In this document: positions 18,161 through 26,129 of the stretch, piece by piece
How positions within the stretch are numbered: the first letter of the stretch is position 1
Layout: each line of letters begins with the position of its first letter
Assembly (NCBI RefSeq): GCF_013409995.1
Contig: NZ_JACCBX010000005.1
Location: 62,001 to 126,000, forward strand
DNA length: 64,000 nucleotides
Source: Neobacillus driksii
GTDB lineage: Bacteria; Bacillota; Bacilli; Bacillales; Cytobacillaceae
Direction of reading: 5' to 3'
Notes under the pieces: generated by a model
What the model was told of the DNA's origin: nothing
What the model saw: the letters and a program-made list of their open reading frames with translations, nothing else
Databases searched by the model: none
Made by a program: the position numbers and the translations under genes

Positions 18161-18517
18161 ATGATAGATATTCTTTGGTATTGCTACTTAGCCTTTCTGG
18201 CAATTGCTGCTATTGCAATACTGATAACTGGTTATAGAAAAACCTTTGGTATCTTAGATTTTGTAATTTCCGTCATTACTTGGATAGGTTTATTTGGTTA
18301 TGTTACGAATACAGAGATTCTTTCTCCGCTTTTATGGAAATTCGTATTTGTATTTGGCTTATTTTGGGATGTCTATTTTAGTCTCAAAAAGTTCAATGAA
18401 GAGGTTAAAGATGACGATGATACGCCTCAAGCAATTAAACTAGTTTTTATCGAAATTCCATTAATTATCTTTATCGGACCATTATATTTCGGCTTATTTA
18501 ATTATGCTTTTAGGTAA
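18161..18517 (+). CDS. hypothetical membrane protein
   Basis: The 118-aa protein has four likely membrane spans (about 4-23, 28-46, 55-74 and 95-114), with an acidic cytosolic loop (NEEVKDDDDTP) before the last. GGGAGAGG lies about 11 nt before the ATG. A strong terminator follows. No family is recognised. Confidence 0.65.
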   Translation: MIDILWYCYLAFLAIAAIAILITGYRKTFGILDFVISVITWIGLFGYVTNTEILSPLLWKFVFVFGLFWDVYFSLKKFNEEVKDDDDTPQAIKLVFIEIPLIIFIGPLYFGLFNYAFR

Positions 18518-18549
18518 TTGTTTAAGTTATGAATCAAATTATTTCAACC

Positions 18550-18588
18550 ATTACCAAAGTGCCATAAAGGATACTTTGGTAATTTTTT
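18550..18588 (+). terminator. terminator
   Basis: ATTACCAAAGT and ACTTTGGTAAT form an 11-bp perfect stem followed by TTTTTT, downstream of the 118-aa membrane protein gene. Confidence 0.88.
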
Positions 18589-18679
18589 GACTCCTCCTTT
18601 ACACTATCTGTCTAGTAAGTCCATAAGAGAGGAAGTTCAATTAAAAAAGCATTCAAAATTAGCCCATCAACACAAAAAA

Positions 18680-19021
18680 CTACCCGACATATTTAAGAAG
18701 TAACTGATATAACGCTATGGAAAGTCCTAAAATACTTGCCTTCATTTTAGAAGGATGGTTTCTTTTGCTGTAATGTAAGTAGAAAAAAACTACTATAAAT
18801 CCCAATGGAATCCACAGCTGAAAGACACCTCCTTTTGAACTATGTGAAAAAATTGGAGCAATGTAAGTGCTAATCAGAAAGTAAAAGAAAATGGTAAAAC
18901 GTCGTGTTTCTAGTTGCTTGCTCCACTTTATTAATAAGAAAATCATAATGATAGCAATAATCGTAATAGGTAAAGATGGTAGAACGATAGCAAAGTCCCC
19001 AAATTGAATTCCATTATGCAT
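18680..19021 (-). CDS. hypothetical membrane protein, translationally coupled
   Basis: About 113 aa with four hydrophobic stretches. The likely start at 19021 (MHNGIQFGDF...) overlaps the end of the upstream 66-aa frame (ATGCATAA), with a GGGGG tract only one base before the ATG, so translation may depend on re-initiation. In-frame ATGs at 19036 and 19045 lack a ribosome site. No family is recognised. Confidence 0.5.
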   Translation of the reverse strand: MHNGIQFGDFAIVLPSLPITIIAIIMIFLLIKWSKQLETRRFTIFFYFLISTYIAPIFSHSSKGGVFQLWIPLGFIVVFFYLHYSKRNHPSKMKASILGLSIALYQLLLKYVG

Positions 19022-19214
19022 TCCCCCTTTTCTCATGTTTATCACTAATATTTTTTGTTTTCAATATTTCACTTTTACTCTGCTGCATTCTCTGGTTCAA
19101 GGAAATAGCTGTATTAGAAGCACAGCAGGCAATGAAAACAGAAAGAATCACAATCGAAATAGAATATTCCCCATGTAGGAAAAAAATGTTTTGATTTTCT
19201 GTGATAGTGAACAA
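19014..19214 (-). CDS. 66-aa membrane protein resembling the start of an MHYT domain
   Basis: The product starts with TTG, has an AGAAGAGG tract about 12 nt upstream, and contains one hydrophobic helix (about 18-37, IVILSVFIACCASNTAISL). This helix and the GEYSISIVILS text before it resemble the first membrane span of MHYT sensor domains found in some Bacillus c-di-GMP proteins (for example LSVLIAIxASYTALxL). The remaining MHYT spans are absent, so it is either a truncated relic or a small peptide that only looks similar. It overlaps the next gene by a few bases. Confidence 0.4.
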   Translation of the reverse strand: MFTITENQNIFFLHGEYSISIVILSVFIACCASNTAISLNQRMQQSKSEILKTKNISDKHEKRGNA

Positions 19215-19382
19215 GTGTTTAACAACCTCTTCTAATAGAATTTAAATGGTGGGAATATGAGAACTGCAAAAACCATAGTATTCTGTATTCTATATACTAA
19301 CGTAACTAGCTATGATGGAAAGGGTTTTAGTTGATTGGATAACTCTCTAATCATACGTTGACCCTTTTTAATGAATCCAACT

Positions 19383-19543
19383 TTCGACAAAATCCACCCT
19401 ACGAATGGTGAATAAGTGCGGGTCTGACCATATTTTATACCATTCTAATCAAACGATTAATTAAAAGGAATTCAACTAACTAACCGTTTGATTAAATTGT
19501 ACGTTAGCCCTTTTAGCAAGCGAAATTTATCCTTTTTGTCTAG
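19383..19543 (+). repeat. paired-palindrome element, copy E
   Basis: The left box TTCGACAAAA (19383-19392) contains the complement of TGTCGAA. The palindrome centres are at 19454.5 (TAATCAAACGATTAATTA) and 19485.5 (ACTAACCGTTTGATTAA), 31 bp apart. GTTAGCCCTTTTAGCAAGCGAA follows, and the right box TTTTTGTCTAGAA (19533-19545) has decayed. The element ends about 100 bp upstream of the diguanylate cyclase start. No gene lies in 19215-19642. Confidence 0.8.
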
Positions 19544-19642
19544 AATAAATTATCAACAGAACCCACCCCTTACTTCCGTGACAGGTCGCTGTTTTCAATG
19601 ATAAAATACATGTGTGATTTGATTACAAGGATGGTTGTTCTG

Positions 19643-21067
19643 ATGAATTTATTGGCAAAAAACGCAACGAGTGAAAATGATTTGGAGCATCAATTTATTG
19701 AGAGTAATGAAAACCTATTATTCGAGCGAATTAAGCATGTTTCCTATATGCTTATCTTCACATATCCTCTTTTTTTCATTGTGGACTTTATCCTTTTGGA
19801 GAAACTAAACAACCCGATTTATAAATTTATCCTTTCAACCTTTCATATTATTGGTCTGATAATCTCCCTCATCTTTTTAATCCTCTACCGCCGGAGGAGG
19901 GGCAATGCCAAAGGATCGATTATTCTCACCTATTTATCTCTTTATTTGTTTATAGGCGCCGTCTCTTCAATCAACAGCCAGCTTAATAACGGTAATATCT
20001 ATGCTTATATTATTATTCTCTTAGCCGCTGCTGTCATCTTCCCGGTCCAGCCCCGGCACCAGGCTGGCCTCATCACAGGAATTCATCTATTTTTCATGAC
20101 AGGGTTGTTGCTGCTTGAAAAAAATCACTTTTCGTTCCTATTTAAGCTGGTGAATTCAACAGGTGCCGCTGTCATTTCATTTACGATTGCGTATGCCTTC
20201 TATTCCTTTCGCAGAAATAACTTTACAAACGAATGGAAACTAAAGAAGAATGAAGAGAGCTTTCGCAGATTATTTCACATGAATCCTAATCCATTGGTCC
20301 TTTTCAACCTTAAAACTGGCAACATTTCGCTTTTGAATCAGCAGGCCATCGAATACTTTCATTTGAAAAATAAAGATATGACAAAGCTTGATGGATGGTT
20401 CATGCTGTCCACGCCTGAGGAAAAGCAAACGATAGCAAAAAAACTCGAAGAACATCAGTGCTTAAAAAATTATATGGTCAAATATAAACAGAAATGGGCA
20501 ATGCTCAATTTTGAACTGGTCAATTACTTAGGGGAGGACTGTGTCCTTATTGGAAGCACAGATATTACAGATTTGAAGGAAACGGAAGAAGAGCTTTATC
20601 ATCATGCATCGCTTGACCCACTTACAGGGGTCCTCAACAGAAGGAGAGGGATGGAAATCCTTTCACAATCCCTTACGGACGGAGTATCAGAATTCATCGT
20701 CTGCTATATTGATATAAATAATTTAAAAATGGTAAATGACAGGTACGGACATTCTGCTGGCGATGACCTGATTATTGCTTGCTGCGAAACAATCAAGCGC
20801 CATATCAGAGAAAAGGACGTTCTTTTCCGCCTTGGCGGTGATGAATTTATCATTCTATTTTTCGAGCGACAAATGGACGTCGTACAGGCAATCTGGTCCA
20901 GCATTCAAAGTGAGTTTCAGGAGTTGGTTATAACTGGCCAAAAGCCCTATCCAATCTCAGCCAGCCACGGTTTGTATCAATATCGAACAGGAACCAACCT
21001 TAGCCCTGATGAAATCCTTGAACTTGCGGACCAGGAAATGTATAAAGAAAAGTTCATGCACAGATGA
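19643..21067 (+). CDS. membrane diguanylate cyclase (6-span sensor, PAS, GGDEF)
   Basis: The 474-aa protein has about six membrane spans (residues 30-195), a PAS-like segment (about 205-315) and a C-terminal GGDEF domain. The active site GGDEF is intact (about 398-402). An RxxD inhibitory site (REKD) lies five residues before it, so it should make c-di-GMP and be product-inhibited. The DPLTGVLNRR and FRLGGDEF motifs support activity. The ATG at 19643 has AAGGATGG 8 nt upstream; an earlier in-frame ATG at 19598 has no ribosome site. The signal sensed by the membrane domain is unknown. Copy E of the paired-palindrome element sits in its promoter region. Confidence 0.88.
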   Translation: MNLLAKNATSENDLEHQFIESNENLLFERIKHVSYMLIFTYPLFFIVDFILLEKLNNPIYKFILSTFHIIGLIISLIFLILYRRRRGNAKGSIILTYLSLYLFIGAVSSINSQLNNGNIYAYIIILLAAAVIFPVQPRHQAGLITGIHLFFMTGLLLLEKNHFSFLFKLVNSTGAAVISFTIAYAFYSFRRNNFTNEWKLKKNEESFRRLFHMNPNPLVLFNLKTGNISLLNQQAIEYFHLKNKDMTKLDGWFMLSTPEEKQTIAKKLEEHQCLKNYMVKYKQKWAMLNFELVNYLGEDCVLIGSTDITDLKETEEELYHHASLDPLTGVLNRRRGMEILSQSLTDGVSEFIVCYIDINNLKMVNDRYGHSAGDDLIIACCETIKRHIREKDVLFRLGGDEFIILFFERQMDVVQAIWSSIQSEFQELVITGQKPYPISASHGLYQYRTGTNLSPDEILELADQEMYKEKFMHR

Positions 21068-21217
21068 AACAAATGGCGCATTTTTTATTTGGGAAGCATC
21101 GGAAATTTGCACGGCCCGCTTGGTCCTTGTGATGCGCATCCTATGGTTGAATATGGATAATACACTCCGTCAACTTAGCCTTCACGTAGCCAAAAAGTCA
21201 GGAAATCACTCCCAAAA

Positions 21218-21264
21218 AAAGAAGCAGCCCCCATGAACAATTCATCAGGCTGCTTCTTCTTTTC
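21218..21264 (+). terminator. terminator of the diguanylate cyclase gene
   Basis: GAAGCAGCC (21221-21229) pairs with GGCTGCTTC (21248-21256), with a smaller TGAA/TTCA stem inside. It is followed by a T-rich tail. Confidence 0.75.
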
Positions 21265-21403
21265 TACTATAGAAATACATCCAGCACTCCACTTATCCTG
21301 CAAATTTATTCCAGTTAACATTCTCATTTACTGGGTACATAAAATAACGTTCTGTACACTACGAAATTACATATTCTACATAGAATATTTGAGGAGGATA
21401 ATC

Positions 21404-21949
21404 ATGTTTGTAATCGCAGATATAATAAAATTTCTAATCTCCTTTTTCGTGATCCTGCCTATCGTTACTCTTATCCATTTAAGTGGGCATGTTTTTTTTG
21501 TTACGCTTTTCAGAGGATTAGAGAAAAAAATCATAATCGGTTGCGGGCCAATGGTTTTTTCCTTTTGGAATATTGAAGTAAGGAAATACTACTTCTGGAA
21601 TGGGGCCTGTGAGTTTAAATCATTAAGGCATGATAACCGTGTCACAAACACATTAATATACCTTGGTGGGTCATTATTTAACCTGTTAAGTATTTTTCTG
21701 GTACACTCCCTCATTTCTCAGGGGGTTCTAGATGAGTCAGTTTTTTGGTCTCAGTTTACCTATTTCTCATTTTATATCCTGTTTTTTTCACTATTTCCTA
21801 TGTATTTTTCAGATGGGTCACCCAGTGACGGGAAGGCGGCAGTCCTCGCATTGAAAAACCAGGATGAAAAGAAAATAAGTGATGATATTAAATTCAGGAA
21901 AATGGAAGAGCATGATAAACCCGGGGAACAAAACTCAAGTACCCTTTAA
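21404..21949 (+). CDS. M50 (site-2 protease)-like membrane protein lacking the catalytic glutamate
   Basis: This 181-aa membrane protein has the outline of a small M50 protease. The first span carries HLSGH (residues 25-29) where active members have HExxH. The last part carries FSDGSPSDGKAAVLAL where active members have a PLDGG-type metal site. Both histidines are kept but the catalytic Glu is Leu, so proteolysis is unlikely. It may instead be a binding or chaperone version. ATG 21404 has GAGGAGG 6 nt upstream; an earlier in-frame ATG at 21233 lies in the preceding terminator and is rejected. The assignment rests on short motifs and is tentative. Confidence 0.6.
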   Translation: MFVIADIIKFLISFFVILPIVTLIHLSGHVFFVTLFRGLEKKIIIGCGPMVFSFWNIEVRKYYFWNGACEFKSLRHDNRVTNTLIYLGGSLFNLLSIFLVHSLISQGVLDESVFWSQFTYFSFYILFFSLFPMYFSDGSPSDGKAAVLALKNQDEKKISDDIKFRKMEEHDKPGEQNSSTL

Positions 21950-22112
21950 CTTACGTGCACTTCTTCACAATATTCTCCAATGCTGAAGTAATTCCACCTC
22001 AAAATCATAGCTGAAAAGTAATTAAACGGATAAATTCATAAATCCATGTTTGTCCATTTCAGATTTACCATCATTCCATAATATATATTCTATGAAGAGG
22101 TGGTGATACATT

Positions 22113-22223
22113 ATGTCAAACCAAGGCGGATATGGTGGTGGATCTAGAATGAACTTCGCACTAATCGTGGTTCTTTTTATTCTTTTAATTATTATTGGTG
22201 CAAGTTTCATGGGCGGGTACTAA
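22113..22223 (+). CDS. YjcZ family sporulation peptide
   Basis: This 36-aa peptide has a Gly-rich start ([13 protein letters not shown]), one hydrophobic helix ([18 protein letters not shown]) and the MGGY-type end that marks the YjcZ/YhaL-like sporulation peptides of Bacillaceae. AGAGGTGG lies about 10 nt before the ATG. A CATAATAT stretch upstream (near 22075-22082) resembles the -10 of mother-cell sigma factors (CATANNNT). A terminator follows at 22259. In other bacilli these peptides are made during sporulation; their job is unknown. Confidence 0.85.
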   Translation: MSNQGGYGGGSRMNFALIVVLFILLIIIGASFMGGY

Positions 22224-22258
22224 CCTTGTAAAAGTATCCTGTAACATTCTTTATTGAT

Positions 22259-22292
22259 AGAAGCGTCAACCGACGCTTCTGTTTTCTTTTTT
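22259..22292 (+). terminator. terminator of the YjcZ gene
   Basis: AGAAGCGTC and GACGCTTCT form a 9-bp stem with a four-base loop, followed by a T-rich tail (TGTTTTCTTTTTT). Confidence 0.88.
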
Positions 22293-22320
22293 ACACAAAA
22301 ATGAGACACATTCTGATTTT

Positions 22321-22710
22321 TTAATCCTTTTTGGATTTGAACTTTTTAAGAAAGCGATTAAAAAGAGGGCTGATTTCTTTAATTATTGGTTTATATTGAT
22401 TAGAGGTTGTAATAAACATATGCATTGTTTCCATAAGCAATTCAATATCGACATTTTTCAGCGTATTTTCAATCGGGTTTAGATTAGTGGTTGATTTCTT
22501 TGCCGATACCTTTCTCCTATTCCCCAAAAACCAATCATCGAAGTCTTTTGATTGCCTAACGAATTGGGAATTGTATTTTTGTTCTGATTTAAATTGTGAA
22601 TCATCTTCGGTATCATCAAAGTGGCTATTCCGATTACGGTTTCCAAACATTAATCTTGTGAAACGTTCATTTTCTCCATTCAGTTTATAATCTTTATCGT
22701 TCTCTGCCAA
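22321..22710 (-). CDS. hypothetical charged protein
   Basis: The 129-aa protein starts at TTG with GGAGGGAG about 6 nt upstream. The N-terminal two thirds is polar and probably disordered (many Asn, Asp, Ser, Lys). The last 45 residues form an amphipathic helical part (IELLMETMHMFITTSNQYK, then PLFNRFLKKFKSKKD). Similar shapes are seen in small spore-associated proteins of Bacillus, but no family motif is clear. It converges on the YjcZ gene. Confidence 0.6.
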   Translation of the reverse strand: MAENDKDYKLNGENERFTRLMFGNRNRNSHFDDTEDDSQFKSEQKYNSQFVRQSKDFDDWFLGNRRKVSAKKSTTNLNPIENTLKNVDIELLMETMHMFITTSNQYKPIIKEISPLFNRFLKKFKSKKD

Positions 22711-22984
22711 TAAATTCTCCCTCCTAATTTCTTTACCATAAGCTATGAATGGAGTTGTCCCATGGTGTGGACAAAATTATGAATAAAAATAAAGAATTTT
22801 TGTTAATCGTCTCGTATCCAACTTCCTTTTTCACCGCAGTATCTTTCTATTTTTCTTCGAAATATTGCGTAATTTGTTCACTAAAATTAGAAATCTTATC
22901 TTGGCAGAAACTCCCACAAAGAGGTGCACTTTATCGTTCGTCACCCTTTTTTTAAAGCCTCCCCCATTTTTACTAGATCCTCTT

Positions 22985-23143
22985 TTCGACAATTTTCCCC
23001 ATGCAAAATATGTATAAACCTTTAGTGTGATTCCAATCAAACGATTAGTTATAACAAAATTTACTAATTAAACGTTTAATTAAATCATGCTTTAACCCTT
23101 TTTTAAACGAACTTTATCCTTAAATGGAACAAAATTTTTGTCG
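22985..23143 (+). repeat. paired-palindrome element, copy F
   Basis: The left box TTCGACAATTTTC starts at 22985. The palindrome centres are at 23042.5 (CCAATCAAACGATTAGTTA) and 23073.5 (TAATTAAACGTTTAATTAA), 31 bp apart. CTTTAACCCTTTTTTAAACGAA follows, and the right box TTTTTGTCGG ends at 23144. It lies about 75 bp upstream of the promoter of the PPC-CWB2 gene. No gene is seen in 22711-22984. Confidence 0.8.
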
Positions 23144-23216
23144 GTTAATGTATTTTTAAATCACTCCTCCCAATTTTTAAAAGTTATACCATCTATTCAA
23201 TATATTGGAAGAGGAT

Positions 23217-23264
23217 TATAATTTAGTAGATTGATAGAAAATTTAGGAGGAGTGCGGGATGTGA
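23217..23264 (+). promoter_or_regulatory. promoter, ribosome site and ATG-TGA start-stop ahead of the PPC-CWB2 gene
   Basis: A perfect -10 TATAAT (23217-23222) is followed by TTAGGAGGAG (near 23244-23253). An ATG at 23259 is followed at once by TGA (23262-23264), in frame with the downstream gene. After the TGA the frame reads RWVGLLLIFTMIYWS, a normal signal-peptide core. The true start is therefore blocked by a stop at codon 2, or a non-ATG start is used. Confidence 0.6.
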
Positions 23265-23294
23265 AGATGGGTTGGACTGCTGTTAATTTTTACA

Positions 23295-24599
23295 ATGATT
23301 TATTGGAGTTGTTTGCCTTCAATACAGGCAGAAGCAGGCACATCCGTTTATGAACAGGAACCAAATGATGATATTTCTACAGCGAACGAAATTCGTTTAG
23401 ATGATTTTGTAACAGGTACGCTTACAAACATAGACGTTGATAATTATAAGATTACTATACCTGAACAAGGGTTATTTTCATTATGGGGATATAGCCACGA
23501 CAGGGTGAATGCTGTTTCTCCAGCACTAATTAGTGAAGATGGAACATCTTACTTCGATTGCGGCGAGAAGGAAGGTAGCCGAGAATTTTACTGTGGTGAT
23601 CAGGTGGTACAGCCCGGCACCTATTATATTCAAATAACCTCTGGGGATAATGATTTAGCGGTTAATGGAGAAGGATATACATTCAACATGTATTTTACTA
23701 CTCCTTCTGTTAATAGGATATCTGGCGCTGACCGATATGAAACCGCAACTAAAATTGCCAATGAGCGTTGGGCAGAAGGAACAGAAGACATTGTTCTAGC
23801 TACTGGTGAGGACTTTCCTGATGCACTAGCTGCCGGACCTCTGGCATTTTATTTAGGTGGCCCTATTCTTCTAACTAGAAAGAATCAACTACCTAACACG
23901 GTTTTATCATTCATTGAAAAAAGTGATGTACAGACCGTAACCATTGTAGGAGGAACAGCCGTTATTTCGCAACAAGTAGAAAATTACCTTCGTAATACAC
24001 TTGGACTACATGTTAATCGAATCGCAGGAAAAGACAGATTTGAGACAGCTGCTAACATCGCTAAAGCTATTCCTGGGAAAATTTCTGAAGCCGTGATTGT
24101 GAATGGTAGAAACTACCCGGATGCTCTATCTATCGCTCCTTATGCGTCCTTAGGCGGGATACCTATTCTATTGTCAGAGACAACAACATTACCAGCTGTT
24201 ACAGCTGAGACGTTACGAACCAAAGGGGTTATTACCACAACAGTAATCGGAGGAACCAATGCAGTTTCAGAATTAGTCTTTAGCGGTTTACCAAAGCCAA
24301 AGAGAATTGCTGGACAAGACAGGTATGAAACCTCTTTATTAGTTTCTTTGATGATGGGCTATGATAATGTCGTCTATCTTGCCAGCGGAGCAAATTTCCC
24401 TGACGCATTGTCCGGTTCTGTTTTAGCAGGAGTATCTGGGTCCCCTATTTTACTTACACCACCAACATACCTGACTGAAGATACTAAAGAGGTTATTAGA
24501 GAATTTAGCGCAATAAAGTTTACGATTTTAGGCGGTTCAGGAGCTGTTAGTGACCAGGTAGAGCGTGATTTATGGGATGTCATTCGAAATTTAGAGTAA
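23295..24599 (+). CDS. secreted PPC-domain protein with three CWB2 wall-binding repeats
   Basis: From the first usable ATG the product is 434 aa: the rest of a signal peptide (ending IQAEA), a PPC-like beta domain (about 20-130, starting EQEPNDDISTANEI) and three CWB2 repeats (about 135-434, with ISGADRYETA, IAGKDRFETA and IAGQDRYETS). It should be wall-attached; no catalytic domain is present. The frame extends upstream to TGA at 23262. The expected start ATG 23259, which has an ideal ribosome site, is directly followed by that TGA. The gene may carry a nonsense change, use CTG at 23277 or 23280, or be mis-sequenced there. A terminator follows at 24618. Confidence 0.8.
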   Translation: MIYWSCLPSIQAEAGTSVYEQEPNDDISTANEIRLDDFVTGTLTNIDVDNYKITIPEQGLFSLWGYSHDRVNAVSPALISEDGTSYFDCGEKEGSREFYCGDQVVQPGTYYIQITSGDNDLAVNGEGYTFNMYFTTPSVNRISGADRYETATKIANERWAEGTEDIVLATGEDFPDALAAGPLAFYLGGPILLTRKNQLPNTVLSFIEKSDVQTVTIVGGTAVISQQVENYLRNTLGLHVNRIAGKDRFETAANIAKAIPGKISEAVIVNGRNYPDALSIAPYASLGGIPILLSETTTLPAVTAETLRTKGVITTTVIGGTNAVSELVFSGLPKPKRIAGQDRYETSLLVSLMMGYDNVVYLASGANFPDALSGSVLAGVSGSPILLTPPTYLTEDTKEVIREFSAIKFTILGGSGAVSDQVERDLWDVIRNLE

Positions 24600-24617
24600 G
24601 GATACAATTAACTAAGC

Positions 24618-24648
24618 AAAGACGAGCACACATTGGTGCTCGTCTTTT
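24618..24648. terminator. terminator shared by the CWB2 gene and the sugar operon
   Basis: AAAGACGAGCAC pairs with GTGCTCGTCTTT around a short loop, with TTTT on the plus strand. It lies 18 bp after the CWB2 stop and 30 bp beyond the end of the sugar operon on the other strand. Confidence 0.8.
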
Positions 24649-24665
24649 ACCTAACGTCGATGTTC
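24618..24665 (+). repeat. 48-bp direct repeat, left copy
   Basis: This block matches 35382-35429 in the same orientation at 43 of 48 positions by eye, without gaps. It holds the terminator stem plus, read on the minus strand, the last codons and stop of the 57-aa gene found intact at the other copy (EHR then a stop). The two copies bracket the sugar operon. Confidence 0.75.
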
Positions 24666-24677
24666 CAATCTAACCTT

Positions 24678-25217
24678 TTAGTCTATTTCCGGTAATCTTT
24701 TAATTCTAGGATCTGTAAACACATCACTTTCATCGGTACTTCTGGTCGAGAATTCAGAGACAATCGCCCCTTCACTTCCTGCTTTGAACCAATGAAGTGT
24801 ATTCGGGTAAATGGTATATTGCTCACCTGGTTTTAAAATAATTTCATTGAATACGGTGTAGTATTCATCATCCCCTTTCGGTGGATGAGTAGAGCGATTG
24901 GCTGTTTCTTCTCCTTCTACGTATAGATAAACGGTTCCATACCGGCATCTGAAAGTCTCTTCTTTTCCTTCATCAAATTCCTTTTTTGGATGCTTATGCT
25001 CAGGACAAGTTTGGTATGGCAGTAAAGCGAGTTCCTTTGCACAAACCAGATCTGTATTGACGTACGTGATCAGTTGCAATCCTGTATCCTCTATCTTTTC
25101 CAGTCCAAAATCAGCAACTTCTAGTGCCTGTTTTTCATCCTCTGTCAAAACGATATTTGCCTTATTAAACAAGTCTAAAGCTTTGTCCTTTATTTCTTCA
25201 TATACCTGTCGGTTCAC
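24678..25217 (-). CDS. D-lyxose (D-mannose) isomerase
   Basis: The 179-aa cupin protein matches the D-lyxose ketol-isomerase family (YdaE-like). Metal-binding residues of the cupin are visible in PEHKHPKKEFDEGKEETF (about 70-90) and in the second motif around NTLHWFKAG. The family converts D-lyxose to D-xylulose, and often D-mannose to D-fructose. The start is GTG with GAGGAGG 7 nt upstream. It is the last gene of the sugar operon, 15 bp after the aldolase, so it should feed a ketose to the kinase and aldolase of the same operon. The true substrate is an inference. Confidence 0.83.
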   Translation of the reverse strand: MNRQVYEEIKDKALDLFNKANIVLTEDEKQALEVADFGLEKIEDTGLQLITYVNTDLVCAKELALLPYQTCPEHKHPKKEFDEGKEETFRCRYGTVYLYVEGEETANRSTHPPKGDDEYYTVFNEIILKPGEQYTIYPNTLHWFKAGSEGAIVSEFSTRSTDESDVFTDPRIKRLPEID

Positions 25218-25232
25218 TCTATTTCCTCCTCT

Positions 25233-26114
25233 TTACCTAACTGCCTTGTGTTTGTATGAGAAAATTTCCATCGCCCTTTTAACATCCCTTTTTATCGCCT
25301 CTTTTGCAACAACTGCAAAGTCATGATAAAAATGATTGGGGTGGCTATCGATATATTCTTTGACGGCTTCCGCACCCGCTTTGGCAGAATAACTATAATA
25401 GTTGATTTTTCTCACACCAGAATTAATAGCCGTTACATATTCTTCTTCACTTAATCCCGAACCACCGTGCATAACAACTGGTTTTTGGATGTTTTCGTAA
25501 ATCGATTTTAGTCGCGCAAAATCTAGGTTTGGTTCCTTGAGATAGATTCCATGAACCGTTCCGAAAGATGCTGCTAGTGCATCGATTTCTGTTCTCTCAA
25601 CAAAGTCTTTTGCTACTTCAGGATCTGTATAAAAATCTGCAGCATCTCCATCCATATGATGTTCTCCACCTGGCGTTTCTTCTCCGCCAATGCCAGATGA
25701 CGTAATCATTCCTAGTTCTGCTTCTACGGAAACCTGACGCTTTTGGGCATATGCAACGACTTCTGCGACTGTTTTAACATTATCTTCATAACTCATATGG
25801 GAGGCATCAATCATCACAGAGCTAAAACCAATATCAATCGCCCTTTTAACATTTTCAAGATCTGAACCATGATCAAGATGCACCGCTACCGGAACACTAG
25901 CATTTTTAGCTAATTCCACAAGGATCGGACCCATGATTTCGAGGGGAGTAATCTCAAAATGCACTTCTGCATGCGACAAAATAATCGGTACCTGCAATTC
26001 TTCTGCAGCTTCAACAGCAGCCCTTGCAGATTCTAAGGTTGGCGAGTTAAAAGCACCGACTGCGTAATTTCCCTCTTCCGCTTTTGATAAAATTTCTTTT
26101 AATGTAACTAGCAT
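25233..26114 (-). CDS. class II (zinc) ketose-bisphosphate aldolase family
   Basis: This 293-aa TIM-barrel protein carries the class II aldolase signatures: HLDHGSD (about 84-90), VEAELGMI (about 130-137), ASFGTVHGIY with a metal-binding His, and MHGGSGL (about 215-221). Members cleave fructose-1,6- or tagatose-1,6-bisphosphate, or ketose monophosphates, to triose phosphate. GGAG lies 9 nt before the ATG. It sits between the PfkB kinase and the isomerase with 15-bp gaps. Its substrate is therefore probably the kinase product; the sequence alone does not settle which ketose phosphate. Confidence 0.87.
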   Translation of the reverse strand: MLVTLKEILSKAEEGNYAVGAFNSPTLESARAAVEAAEELQVPIILSHAEVHFEITPLEIMGPILVELAKNASVPVAVHLDHGSDLENVKRAIDIGFSSVMIDASHMSYEDNVKTVAEVVAYAQKRQVSVEAELGMITSSGIGGEETPGGEHHMDGDAADFYTDPEVAKDFVERTEIDALAASFGTVHGIYLKEPNLDFARLKSIYENIQKPVVMHGGSGLSEEEYVTAINSGVRKINYYSYSAKAGAEAVKEYIDSHPNHFYHDFAVVAKEAIKRDVKRAMEIFSYKHKAVR

Positions 26115-26129
26115 CCTATCGATCTCCTT

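Noticed and set aside
22749-23040. Short frames on both strands in the gap before copy F
   Set aside because: No ribosome sites and unlikely composition; they overlap the left end of the repeat element.
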